Positions 26,900 through 34,187 of a DNA stretch of 64,000 bases are shown piece by piece. This stretch comes from Pseudomonas eucalypticola (GTDB lineage: Bacteria; Pseudomonadota; Gammaproteobacteria; Pseudomonadales; Pseudomonadaceae): assembly GCF_013374995.1 (NCBI RefSeq), contig NZ_CP056030.1:5302501-5366500 (forward strand), in the 5' to 3' direction. The translations under genes were made by a program, and so were the position numbers. The notes beneath the pieces were generated by a model. It was not told the origin of the DNA. It saw nothing but the letters and a program-made list of their open reading frames with translations, and ran no database searches. Each line of letters begins with the position of its first letter. Position 1 is the first letter of the stretch.

Positions 26900-27901
26900 T
26901 CAACGGCTACCAGTTCGGTCCTGGGCTCGCCACCAGGCGCAGAACTCGTCCAGGGCCGCCCACAGGCTCACCTGGGGCGCGTAGTTCAGATAATGCCTGG
27001 CGCGGCTGATGTCCAGGGTGAAATCCTTGTTCATGACCTGCATGCCCAGGCGCGACAAGGTCGGCTGCGGCCGCCCCGGCCACAACAGGCACGCGCCCTC
27101 GTTGAGCGCGGCAGCCGTGTAGGCCAGGCCGTATGAGCGGTAGCGCGTGGCCTGAGGCAGGTTCATCTGGCGCATCACATAGTTGACCACGTCCCAGATC
27201 GGCACCGGCGCGCCGTTGCTGATGTTGTAGGCTTTGCCCAACGCCGGCTCGTCGGCCAGCAGCGCACTCATCAGCGCTTCATTGAGGTTCTGCACACTGG
27301 TGAAGTCGACCTTGTTCAAGCCATTGCCAATGATCTTCAAACGGTTCTTTTTCTGCATCTGCAACAACCGCGGGAAGATACTGACGTCACCGGCACCGGT
27401 CACGAAGCGCGGGCGCAGGGCCAGGACCTCGAGGCCGAACTCCGCGGCCCCGAACACTTTCTGTTCGGCCAGGTATTTGGTCTTGGCGTAGTGGTCATGG
27501 AAGCGCCGGGGCACCTGTTCCTCGCGCAGCGCCAGATGCGAGCGGCCATCGAAATAGATAGACGGTGATGACAGGTGCACCAGGCGTCGTACCTGCTCCT
27601 TGAGACACGACTCGACCACGTTCTCGGTGACCTCCACGTTGCCACGATGAAAGTCCTGATAGCGCCCCCAGTTACCCACCGCGCCGGCACAGTGGACCAC
27701 GGCCTCGATCCCAATGCACAAGCGGCGCACCAGGTCCGGGTCGGTCAGGTCGCCCTGCACGAACTGGGCGCCACGGCGCACCAGGTGTTCTACCCCCTCG
27801 GCCCGACGGCCGCTCACGCGCACCTCCAGGCCCTGTTCCAGCGCGTGGCGGGCAAAACGCCCGCCAATGAAACCGCTTGCGCCGGTCACCAGAATTTTCA
27901 T
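26900..27901 (-). CDS. NAD-dependent epimerase/3-beta-HSD-like SDR
   Basis: 333-residue extended short-chain dehydrogenase/reductase. The nucleotide-binding GASGFIGG is at residues 7-14. The catalytic YxxxK is YAKTK near 138, with Ser-Ser upstream in VHLSSPSIYFDG. The ending matches 3-beta-hydroxysteroid dehydrogenase/isomerase-like proteins of Pseudomonas. The substrate cannot be read from sequence. The stop lies about 58 bases from the coiled-coil gene start on the same strand, so co-transcription is possible. Confidence 0.85.
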   Translation of the reverse strand: MKILVTGASGFIGGRFARHALEQGLEVRVSGRRAEGVEHLVRRGAQFVQGDLTDPDLVRRLCIGIEAVVHCAGAVGNWGRYQDFHRGNVEVTENVVESCLKEQVRRLVHLSSPSIYFDGRSHLALREEQVPRRFHDHYAKTKYLAEQKVFGAAEFGLEVLALRPRFVTGAGDVSIFPRLLQMQKKNRLKIIGNGLNKVDFTSVQNLNEALMSALLADEPALGKAYNISNGAPVPIWDVVNYVMRQMNLPQATRYRSYGLAYTAAALNEGACLLWPGRPQPTLSRLGMQVMNKDFTLDISRARHYLNYAPQVSLWAALDEFCAWWRAQDRTGSR

Positions 27902-27947
27902 GAAACGCTCCGCATCGGGTTCAGCTTGAATAAGGGCGCGTGCCGGC

Positions 27948-28835
27948 TCATGCCACCAACCAGCGTGCCGCCTGGCGTGCCAGGTGGTCCGTTAGGTCGC
28001 TCAGCAATTGCCCGCCATGACGCCAGTGGTGCCAATACAGCGGTACATCGATCCAGCGCTCTGGCAACAGCTGCACCAAGGTGCCGCTGGCCAACTGCGT
28101 GCGTGCCTGCAACGCCGGCACCAGGCCCCAGCCAAGCCCATGCTCGGCCATGCGCAGGAAGCCTTCCGACGAAGGACACAGGTGGTGCAGGAAACCACCC
28201 TCGATGCCCAGTTCAGCCAGGTAGCGGTGCTGCAACAGGTCATCGGGGCCATAGACCAGCGCCGGGGTCTGGGCCAATTGTCCCGCAACGAAGCCGTCGG
28301 GGAAATGCCTCTCGACGAACCCGGGGCTGGCCAGCGCCAGGTAGCGCATGGCCCCCAGCGGGAGGCTGCGCGCGCCCGCCACGGGTCGTTCGCTGCCGCA
28401 GACACAGGCGGCCACCTCCCCGGCACGCATGCGCTTGAGGCCCACGTCCTGGTCTTCGACTACCAGATCCAGCAATACGCCACGCGCCGTGCAGAAGTCG
28501 CCGACGGCGGCCGCCCACCACGTGGCCAGGCTATCGGCGTTCAGGGCGATGCGCAGCCTTTGCGGCATGCCTTCCTCGTCCAGGGCCGGCACCTGCCCTT
28601 GAAGGTCGCGTTCGAGCAAGCGTACTTGCTGAACGTGGTTGAGCAGCCGTCGGCCGATCTCCGTGGGCACCGGTGGGGTCGCCCTTACCAGCACCGGCTG
28701 GCCAACCCGCGCTTCCAGCAACTTGATGCGTTGGGAGACCGCCGACTGAGACAGCCCCAGCACCTGGGCGGCACGTTCGAAACCGGCCTGCTCAGTAACG
28801 GCGGCCAGCGCGGAAAGCAGTTTGTAATCAAACAT
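27948..28835 (-). CDS. argP: LysR-family regulator ArgP
   Basis: 295-residue LysR-type regulator of the ArgP/IciA group. The N-terminal HTH is LGLSQSAVSQRIKLLEARVGQPVLVR. The effector domain holds typical strands (YLALASPGF, GWGLVPALQ). ArgP activates the lysine/arginine exporter gene in response to these amino acids. Here it is divergent from such an exporter, 91 bases away. The start is fixed by AGGAAAAG just before the ATG; an in-frame upstream start would run into the exporter promoter. Confidence 0.92.
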   Translation of the reverse strand: MFDYKLLSALAAVTEQAGFERAAQVLGLSQSAVSQRIKLLEARVGQPVLVRATPPVPTEIGRRLLNHVQQVRLLERDLQGQVPALDEEGMPQRLRIALNADSLATWWAAAVGDFCTARGVLLDLVVEDQDVGLKRMRAGEVAACVCGSERPVAGARSLPLGAMRYLALASPGFVERHFPDGFVAGQLAQTPALVYGPDDLLQHRYLAELGIEGGFLHHLCPSSEGFLRMAEHGLGWGLVPALQARTQLASGTLVQLLPERWIDVPLYWHHWRHGGQLLSDLTDHLARQAARWLVA

Positions 28836-28926
28836 TACTTTTCCTAATGAGTGATGAACGCTATTTGTTTTTCTTATACAGCAAAGCCCCCCACACTCCC
28901 AGTACTCGAACAGGAGAATGGCAGGC

Positions 28927-29526
28927 ATGTGGCACAGTTATATGAACGGTCTGATGGTCGCGGCGGGGCTGATCATGGCAATCGGTACCCAGAATGCCTT
29001 TGTGCTGGCCCAGAGCCTGCGCCGCGAGCATCACCTGCCCGTCGCGGCGTTATGCGTGCTGTGCGACGCGGTGCTGGTGACCCTGGGTGTGTTCGGGCTG
29101 GCCAACGTACTGGTCCACAGCCCATTGCTGCTAAGCGTGGCGCGTTGGGGTGGCGCGGCCTTCCTGTTGTGGTACGGCGCCCAGGCATTACGCCGTGCCT
29201 GTTCCCGGCAGAGCCTGCAACAAGGCCAGCACAGCGGCCAGCGTTCGCGTCGGGCAGTGTTGCTCAGCGCCCTGGCGGTCACCTTGCTCAACCCCCATGT
29301 GTACCTGGACACCGTACTGCTCATTGGCTCCCTGGGCGCCCAGCAGGCCGAACCCGGCGCGTACGTGGCCGGCGCCGCCAGCGCGTCCTTGCTGTGGTTC
29401 TTCACCCTGGCCCTGGGTGCGGCGTGGCTGGCCCCTTGGCTGGCGCGGCCCGCCACGTGGCGGCTGCTGGATCTGATGGTGGCGGTGATGATGTTCGCCG
29501 TGGCAGCACAACTGATCGTTGCCTGA
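28927..29526 (+). CDS. LysE/ArgO-family basic amino acid exporter
   Basis: 199-residue LysE-family exporter with six hydrophobic segments. It carries the family marks GTQNAFVL near residue 23 and LLNPHVYLDT near 125. It should export L-lysine and/or L-arginine by proton antiport. The ATG at 28927 is preferred because the AGGAG lies 10 bases upstream; the ATG three codons earlier almost touches it. Divergent from argP, which likely controls it. Confidence 0.9.
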   Translation: MWHSYMNGLMVAAGLIMAIGTQNAFVLAQSLRREHHLPVAALCVLCDAVLVTLGVFGLANVLVHSPLLLSVARWGGAAFLLWYGAQALRRACSRQSLQQGQHSGQRSRRAVLLSALAVTLLNPHVYLDTVLLIGSLGAQQAEPGAYVAGAASASLLWFFTLALGAAWLAPWLARPATWRLLDLMVAVMMFAVAAQLIVA

Positions 29527-29713
29527 GCCACTGGTCTGCGGGCGGCAGCCGCTCTGGAACCTCTATCCCACACAGTTGTTGCGTGGTTATGCCGCAGCCC
29601 CGGTGCTATGATCCCAAGCTTGCGCCGCAAAGAGTAAAAACTCGCCGGCGTATCTATGGCCGCCCGTGATCGGCCTTGCGCTCACCGCAACAGACCTGAT
29701 TAGGAGAATCACC

Positions 29714-30310
29714 ATGGCTTTTGAATTGCCGCCGCTGCCCTACGCCCACGATGCGCTGCAGCCGCACATCTCCAAAGAGACGCTGGAATACCACCACGAC
29801 AAGCACCACAACACCTACGTCGTGAACCTGAACAACCTGGTGCCAGGCACCGAGTTCGAAGGCAAGACCCTGGAAGAAATCGTCAAGTCTTCCTCCGGTG
29901 GCATCTTCAACAACGCCGCCCAGGTCTGGAACCACACTTTCTACTGGAACTGCCTGGCGCCAAACGCCGGTGGCCAGCCTACCGGCGCCCTGGCCGAGGC
30001 CATCAACGCTGCGTTCGGCTCCTTCGACAAGTTCAAGGAAGAGTTCAGCAAGACTTCCATCGGCACCTTCGGCTCCGGCTGGGGCTGGCTGGTGAAGAAA
30101 GCTGACGGCTCCCTGGCCCTGGCCAGCACCATTGGCGCCGGCAACCCGCTGACCAGCGGCGACACCCCGCTGCTGACCTGCGATGTCTGGGAACACGCTT
30201 ACTACATCGACTACCGCAACCTGCGTCCGAAGTATGTCGAGGCGTTCTGGAGCCTGGTCAACTGGAAGTTCGTGGCTGAGCAGTTCGAAGGTAAAACCTT
30301 CACTGCCTAA
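29714..30310 (+). CDS. sodB: Iron superoxide dismutase
   Basis: 198-residue Fe-SOD, cytoplasmic, dismutating superoxide. Metal ligands are His in YHHDKHH (about 27), His in VWNHTFYWN (about 74), and Asp and His in [11 protein letters not shown] (about 157 and 161). AGGSQP-type signature positions read NAGGQPTG and FGSGWGWL, favouring iron. The ATG follows TAGGAGAATCACC. A perfect terminator follows. Iron-dependent regulation is usual in the genus but no clear Fur box is visible here. Confidence 0.97.
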   Translation: MAFELPPLPYAHDALQPHISKETLEYHHDKHHNTYVVNLNNLVPGTEFEGKTLEEIVKSSSGGIFNNAAQVWNHTFYWNCLAPNAGGQPTGALAEAINAAFGSFDKFKEEFSKTSIGTFGSGWGWLVKKADGSLALASTIGAGNPLTSGDTPLLTCDVWEHAYYIDYRNLRPKYVEAFWSLVNWKFVAEQFEGKTFTA

Positions 30311-30325
30311 GCTGCCAGCTTGCTG

Positions 30326-30353
30326 AAAAACCCGGCTTCGGCCGGGTTTTTTG
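30326..30353 (+). terminator. Rho-independent terminator of sodB
   Basis: AAAAACCCGGC, TTCG loop, GCCGGGTTTTTT. A UUCG-type tetraloop with flanking A- and T-tracts that can also work for the opposite strand. Confidence 0.93.
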
Positions 30354-30610
30354 TGCGTGCGGATTTTGCAAAGTGGCGGCAAGCGCAACACGCTGCTAAT
30401 GGGATCGTGGACATATCCATTGCACAGGGTGCGCGAACTGGCGGTTCCGGCCTGACGCCGGCTCACTTTTTTTCAAACGACAAAAAGTAAGCAAAAGCAA
30501 CATCAAAAGCCAGCGAAAAACCCAATCCTGAGATCGGCTTTCTCTACGGGAACGCAGTTAGCGAGCGCCGACGCACTTGAGCCAAGTGTTAGCTTCCGCC
30601 TTGGTTCTTG

Positions 30611-30686
30611 GCTTTTGCTTTTGCTTTTGCTTTTGCTTTTGCTGTGGCTTTTGCTTTTGCTGTGGCTTTTGATCTTGCTTTTGATG
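30611..30686 (+). repeat. GCTTTT hexamer tract at the head of unit 1
   Basis: About a dozen repeats of GCTTTT with GCTGTG and GATCTT variants. The same tract heads unit 3 (31385-31440) and, reversed, unit 2 (31268-31310). It is T-rich on the unit strand and borders the structured body. Confidence 0.85.
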
Positions 30687-30709
30687 TACCGCCCCGTTAA
30701 GCGCCTGGG

Positions 30710-30828
30710 CCACCTTTCGGCGCCGACCAGGGGGCTGCCCGCAGGGCCCGAGGCGTCAGCCGAGGAAACGGCCCCGGCACGCTTCTATAGCCGGGGCCGT
30801 TTGCCCCCTGGTCGGCGTCGGAAGGTGG
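30710..30828 (+). ncRNA. Candidate structured RNA core, unit 1
   Basis: 119-base element. A 26-bp outer stem (30710-30735 with 30803-30828) has two G-T pairs and no other mismatch. Inside are a GCCC-GCA-GGGC mini-hairpin, a GGC-GTCA-GCC mini-hairpin and a perfect 13-bp stem (30766-30778 with 30790-30802) with an 11-base loop, giving a multi-branch, cloverleaf-like fold. Downstream on the same strand lie a GCCCC-AGCA-GGGGC hairpin (30850-30863), a 9-12-bp stem (30876-30887 with 30896-30907) and a 5-bp stem with GTAAG loop (30908-30922). Comparison with unit 2 shows paired changes. Transcription is not shown. Confidence 0.5.
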
Positions 30829-31125
30829 GTACCCGGAGCGCAGCGCAGGGCCCCAGCAGGGGCGAGCCCTTTTTGGTTACTTTTTGGGGCGTCTGCCAAA
30901 AAGTGACTCGCCGTAAGGGCGAAACCGCCAGCCGGGCCGCCACCCCCTTGGATATGTACTCGAATTGAAAAGCCACGCTGCTAATAGGATCGCACGCATA
31001 TCCATTGAGCAGGGTGCGCAAACTGGCGGTTCCGGCCTTACGCCGGCTCACTTTTTTTCAAACGACAAAAAAAGTAAGCAAAAAAGTCTCGCCCCTGCTG
31101 GGGCCCTACGCTGCGCTCCGGGTTC

Positions 31126-31243
31126 CCTCCTTCCGGCGCCGACCAAAGGGCAAACGGCCCCGGCTATAGAAGCGTGCCGGGGCCGTTCCTCGGCTAAAGC
31201 CTCGGGCCCTGCGGGCTGCCCTCTGGTCGACACCGGAAGGAGG
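31126..31243 (-). ncRNA. Candidate structured RNA core, unit 2 (inverted copy)
   Basis: Same fold as unit 1 read on the minus strand. The outer arms are 31218-31243 and 31126-31151. All 26 pairs are kept although seven pair positions differ from unit 1. Two change on both sides (A-T to T-A at pair 3, G-C to A-T at pair 22). The other five switch between Watson-Crick and G-T on the unit strand. The small inner loop changes from GTCA to TTTA while its GGC/GCC stem is kept. The tail hairpins lie at 31047-31079 and 31032-31046. Confidence 0.5.
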
Positions 31244-31466
31244 CCCAGGCGCTTTACGGGGCGGCACGTCAAAAGCAAAAGCAAAAGCAACATCAAAAGC
31301 AGGATCAAAGGCCAGCAAAAACCCAACCCTGAGATCGGCTTTCTCTACGGCAACGCACCTCAGCCAAATGTTGGCTTCCGCCGTGGCTTTTGCTGTGGCT
31401 TTGGCTTTGGCTTTTGCCTTTGCTTTTGATCTTGCTTTTGACGTGCCGCCCCGTTAAGCGCCTGGG

Positions 31467-31585
31467 CCGCCTTTCGGCGCCGACCAGGGGGCTGCCCGCA
31501 GGGCCCGAGGCGTCAGCCGAGGAAACGGCCCCGGCACGCTTCTATAGCCGGGGCCGTTTGCCCCCTGGTCGGCGTCGGAAGGTGG
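31467..31585 (+). ncRNA. Candidate structured RNA core, unit 3
   Basis: Nearly identical to unit 1. The outer arms are 31467-31492 and 31560-31585. Pair 3 is G-T here, intermediate between A-T in unit 1 and T-A in unit 2. The tail through about 31733 repeats that of unit 1 base for base. It lies closest to bifA, 420 bases upstream of its start. Confidence 0.5.
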
Positions 31586-31964
31586 GTACCCGGAGCGCAG
31601 CGCAGGGCCCCAGCAGGGGCGAGCCCTTTTTGGTTACTTTTTGGGGCGTCTGCCAAAAAGTGACTCGCCGTAAGGGCGAAACCGCCAGCCGGGCCGCCAC
31701 CCCCTTGGATATGTACTCGAATTGAAAAGCCACCCTGCTAATAAGGATCGCACGCATATCCATTGAGCAGGTTGCGCAAACTGACGGTTCCGGCCTTACG
31801 CCGACTCACTTTTTCCCAAACGACAACAAACTTTGCGCGCCCCACCACAGAGCTTTTCCTCACACCTCGCAGCCTGCAACGCAAACCCCTTGCCTCGATC
31901 TGCGATACAGCTAAGATCTACACAGGCTCACCCCTTGACTGCCCACCGGGATTGCCACCGATAA

Positions 31965-31980
31965 TGGCATATTGATGCCA
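31965..31980. promoter_or_regulatory. Palindrome upstream of bifA
   Basis: TGGCAT-ATTG-ATGCCA, a perfect 6-4-6 dyad 25 bases before the bifA start. A TTGACT at 31935-31940 with GATAAT at 31960-31965 forms a possible promoter, but with a long 19-base spacer. The dyad would overlap its -10/+1 zone, a good position for an operator. Confidence 0.4.
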
Positions 31981-32005
31981 CCTGCATGCAACAAGGAATG
32001 GCCCT

Positions 32006-34057
32006 TTGAAGCTGGAACTCAAGAACAGCTTGTCGGTGAAGTTGCTACGCGTTGTGCTGCTCTCTGCGCTGATCGTAGGGGTAGTGCTCAGTTGCGCCCA
32101 AATCGTGTTCGATGCCTACAAGACCCGTCAGGCCGTGGCCAACGATGCCGCGCGGATCCTCGACATGTTCCGCGACCCGTCCACCCAGGCGGTGTACAGC
32201 CTCGACCGGGAAATGGGTATGCAGGTCATCGAAGGCCTGTTCCAGGACAATGCGGTGCGCATCGCCTCCATCGGGCACCCCAATGAACCGATGCTGGCCG
32301 AGAAGACCCGCCCACCGCTAAAGACCGCCACACGCTGGCTGACCGACCCCATCCTGGGCCAGGAGCGCACCTTCACCACGCAACTGGTGGGCCGCGGGCC
32401 CTACAGCGAATACTATGGCGACTTGAGCATCACCCTGGACACCGCGCCCTACGGCCAGGGTTTCATCATGAGTTCGGTGATCATCTTCATTTCCGGTGTA
32501 TTGCGCGCCATGGCCATGGGCCTGGCTTTGTACCTGGTGTACCACTGGCTGCTGACCCGGCCGCTCAAACAGATCATCGAACACCTGACGCAAATCAACC
32601 CCGACCGCCCCAGCGAACACAAGCTGCCAGCGCTCAAGGGCCACGAGAAAAACGAACTGGGGCTGTGGATCAATACCGCCAACCAGCTGCTGGCGTCCAT
32701 CGAGCGCAACACGCACCTGCGCCATGAAGCTGAAAACAGCCTGCTGCGCATGGCCCAGTACGACTTCCTCACCGGCCTGCCCAACCGCCAGCAACTGCAG
32801 TCACAGCTGGACAAGATCCTGATCGATGCCGGCCGGTTGCAGCGCCGGGTAGCTGTGTTGTGCGTCGGCCTGGACGATTTCAAGAGCATCAACGAGCAAT
32901 TCACCTACCAGACCGGCGACCAATTGCTGCTGGCCCTGGCCGACCGCCTGCGGGCCCACAGCGGCCGCCTCGGGGCCCTGGCACGCCTGGGGGGCGACCA
33001 GTTCGCCCTGGTACAGGCCGACATCGACCAGCCCTACCAGGCCGCCGAACTGGCGCAAAGCATTCTTGACGACCTGGAGGCCCCCTTCGGCCCCGACCTG
33101 CAGGAGATCCGCCTGCGCGCGACCATCGGCATCACCCTGTTCCCCGAGGACGGCGACAGTACTGAAAAGCTGCTGCAGAAAGCCGAACAGACCATGACCT
33201 TGGCCAAGTCCCGCTCGCGCAACCGCTACCAGTTCTACATCGCCAGCGTCGACAGTGAAATGCGCCGGCGTCGCGAGCTGGAAAAGGACCTGCGCGAAGC
33301 CATCGCGCGCGGCCAACTGTTCCTCGCTTACCAGCCCCAGATCAGCTATCGCGACCATCGCGTGGTCGGGGTGGAGGCCTTGCTGCGCTGGCAGCACCCT
33401 GAGCACGGCCTGGTGCCCCCCGACCAGTTCATCCCTCTGGCCGAACAGAACGGCAGCATCATCGCCATCGGTGAATGGGTCATGGACCAGGCCTGCCGAC
33501 AACTGCGCGAATGGCTGGACCAGGGCTTCAATGACCTGCGCATGGCGGTCAACCTCTCCACCGTGCAGCTGCACCACGCCGAACTGCCACGAGTGGTCAG
33601 CAACTTCCTGCAGATCTACCGCCTGCCGCCGCGCAGCCTGGAACTGGAAGTCACCGAAACCGGCCTGATGGAAGACATCAGCACCGCCGCCCAGCACCTG
33701 CTGAGCCTGCGCCGCTCGGGCGCCTTGATCGCCATCGACGACTTCGGCACCGGCTACTCCTCGCTCAGTTACCTGAAATCGCTGCCACTGGACAAGATCA
33801 AGATCGACAAGAGCTTCGTCCAGGACCTGCTGGAAGACGACGATGACGCCACCATCGTGCGAGCCATCATCCAGCTGGGCAAAAGCCTGGGCATGCAGGT
33901 GATCGCCGAAGGCGTGGAAACCCTTGAGCAGGAACGCTACATCATTTCCGAAGGCTGCCACGAGGGCCAGGGCTACCTGTACAGCAAACCGCTGCCAGCC
34001 CGCGAATTGACCGCCTTCCTCAAGCAGGCCCAGCGTAGCCAGGCAGTGAGCCTTTAA
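32006..34057 (+). CDS. bifA: Cyclic-di-GMP phosphodiesterase BifA (GGDQF-EAL)
   Basis: 683-residue inner-membrane protein. Membrane segments lie near 12-32 and 155-180 with a periplasmic region between, then a HAMP-like linker, GGDEF-type and EAL domains. The GGDEF site is altered to GGDQF (LARLGGDQF), the known BifA signature, so cyclase activity is not expected. The EAL domain is complete: VGVEALLRW, MAVNLS, LEVTETG, DDFGTGYSS, KIDKSF, EGVET. It degrades cyclic-di-GMP, promoting motility and biofilm dispersal. The start is TTG with AAGGA eight bases upstream. The neighbour sodB matches the usual Pseudomonas order. Confidence 0.9.
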   Translation: MKLELKNSLSVKLLRVVLLSALIVGVVLSCAQIVFDAYKTRQAVANDAARILDMFRDPSTQAVYSLDREMGMQVIEGLFQDNAVRIASIGHPNEPMLAEKTRPPLKTATRWLTDPILGQERTFTTQLVGRGPYSEYYGDLSITLDTAPYGQGFIMSSVIIFISGVLRAMAMGLALYLVYHWLLTRPLKQIIEHLTQINPDRPSEHKLPALKGHEKNELGLWINTANQLLASIERNTHLRHEAENSLLRMAQYDFLTGLPNRQQLQSQLDKILIDAGRLQRRVAVLCVGLDDFKSINEQFTYQTGDQLLLALADRLRAHSGRLGALARLGGDQFALVQADIDQPYQAAELAQSILDDLEAPFGPDLQEIRLRATIGITLFPEDGDSTEKLLQKAEQTMTLAKSRSRNRYQFYIASVDSEMRRRRELEKDLREAIARGQLFLAYQPQISYRDHRVVGVEALLRWQHPEHGLVPPDQFIPLAEQNGSIIAIGEWVMDQACRQLREWLDQGFNDLRMAVNLSTVQLHHAELPRVVSNFLQIYRLPPRSLELEVTETGLMEDISTAAQHLLSLRRSGALIAIDDFGTGYSSLSYLKSLPLDKIKIDKSFVQDLLEDDDDATIVRAIIQLGKSLGMQVIAEGVETLEQERYIISEGCHEGQGYLYSKPLPARELTAFLKQAQRSQAVSL

Positions 34058-34187
34058 GGCCCTGCCCCGGGCCTGATGAATTTGCTTACATCTTCCTGGT
34101 TTACATAAAACGCATATCCTTCGCATGATTGCGCCGATTTTGCGCGTGGCCCCCGCCTCGCCTCCTCTCTCGACGCAGGATATCGCC

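Larger units (their letters stand above)
30391..31830. repeat. Compound repeat array between sodB and bifA
   Basis: No credible gene is present. The array holds, in order: a partial unit reading on minus (30391-30510); a spacer; a GCTTTT tract plus full unit 1 on plus (30611-30975); full unit 2 on minus (30976-31310); a spacer matching the first one (31313-31362 versus 30511-30560); tract plus full unit 3 on plus (31385-31733); and a partial unit on minus (31734-31830). Units 1 and 3 are almost identical at a 757-base offset. Unit 2 is an inverted, more diverged copy. Units meet tail to tail and head to head. Apparent reading frames in the region are only reflections of the repeat. Confidence 0.85.

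Noticed and set aside
30615..31763. Several reading frames of 60-117 codons on both strands in the sodB-bifA gap, including near-identical Arg/Pro-rich ones
   Set aside because: They recur only because the repeat recurs, start in the hexamer tract (poly-Leu), have no RBS, and are cut or shifted in the inverted copy. The base-pairing pattern explains the sequence better than coding.
30391..31830. CRISPR array
   Set aside because: Repeats are long, inverted and few, with no short regular direct repeats and unique spacers, and no cas genes.
30391..31830. Insertion sequence or transposon remnant
   Set aside because: No transposase fragment, no target-site duplication and no clear terminal inverted repeats at the outer edges; a non-autonomous element remains possible.
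31763..31975. A 70-codon frame before bifA
   Set aside because: Begins in the partial repeat unit and has no recognisable content or RBS; it ends in the bifA promoter zone.
34072..34090. GGCCC...CGGGCC hairpin after bifA as a terminator
   Set aside because: The stem is short and there is no T-run after it, so it is not supportable as a terminator.
34058..34187. Fur box upstream of the imelysin cluster
   Set aside because: I looked for GATAATGATAATCATTATC-like dyads and found only weak partial matches.
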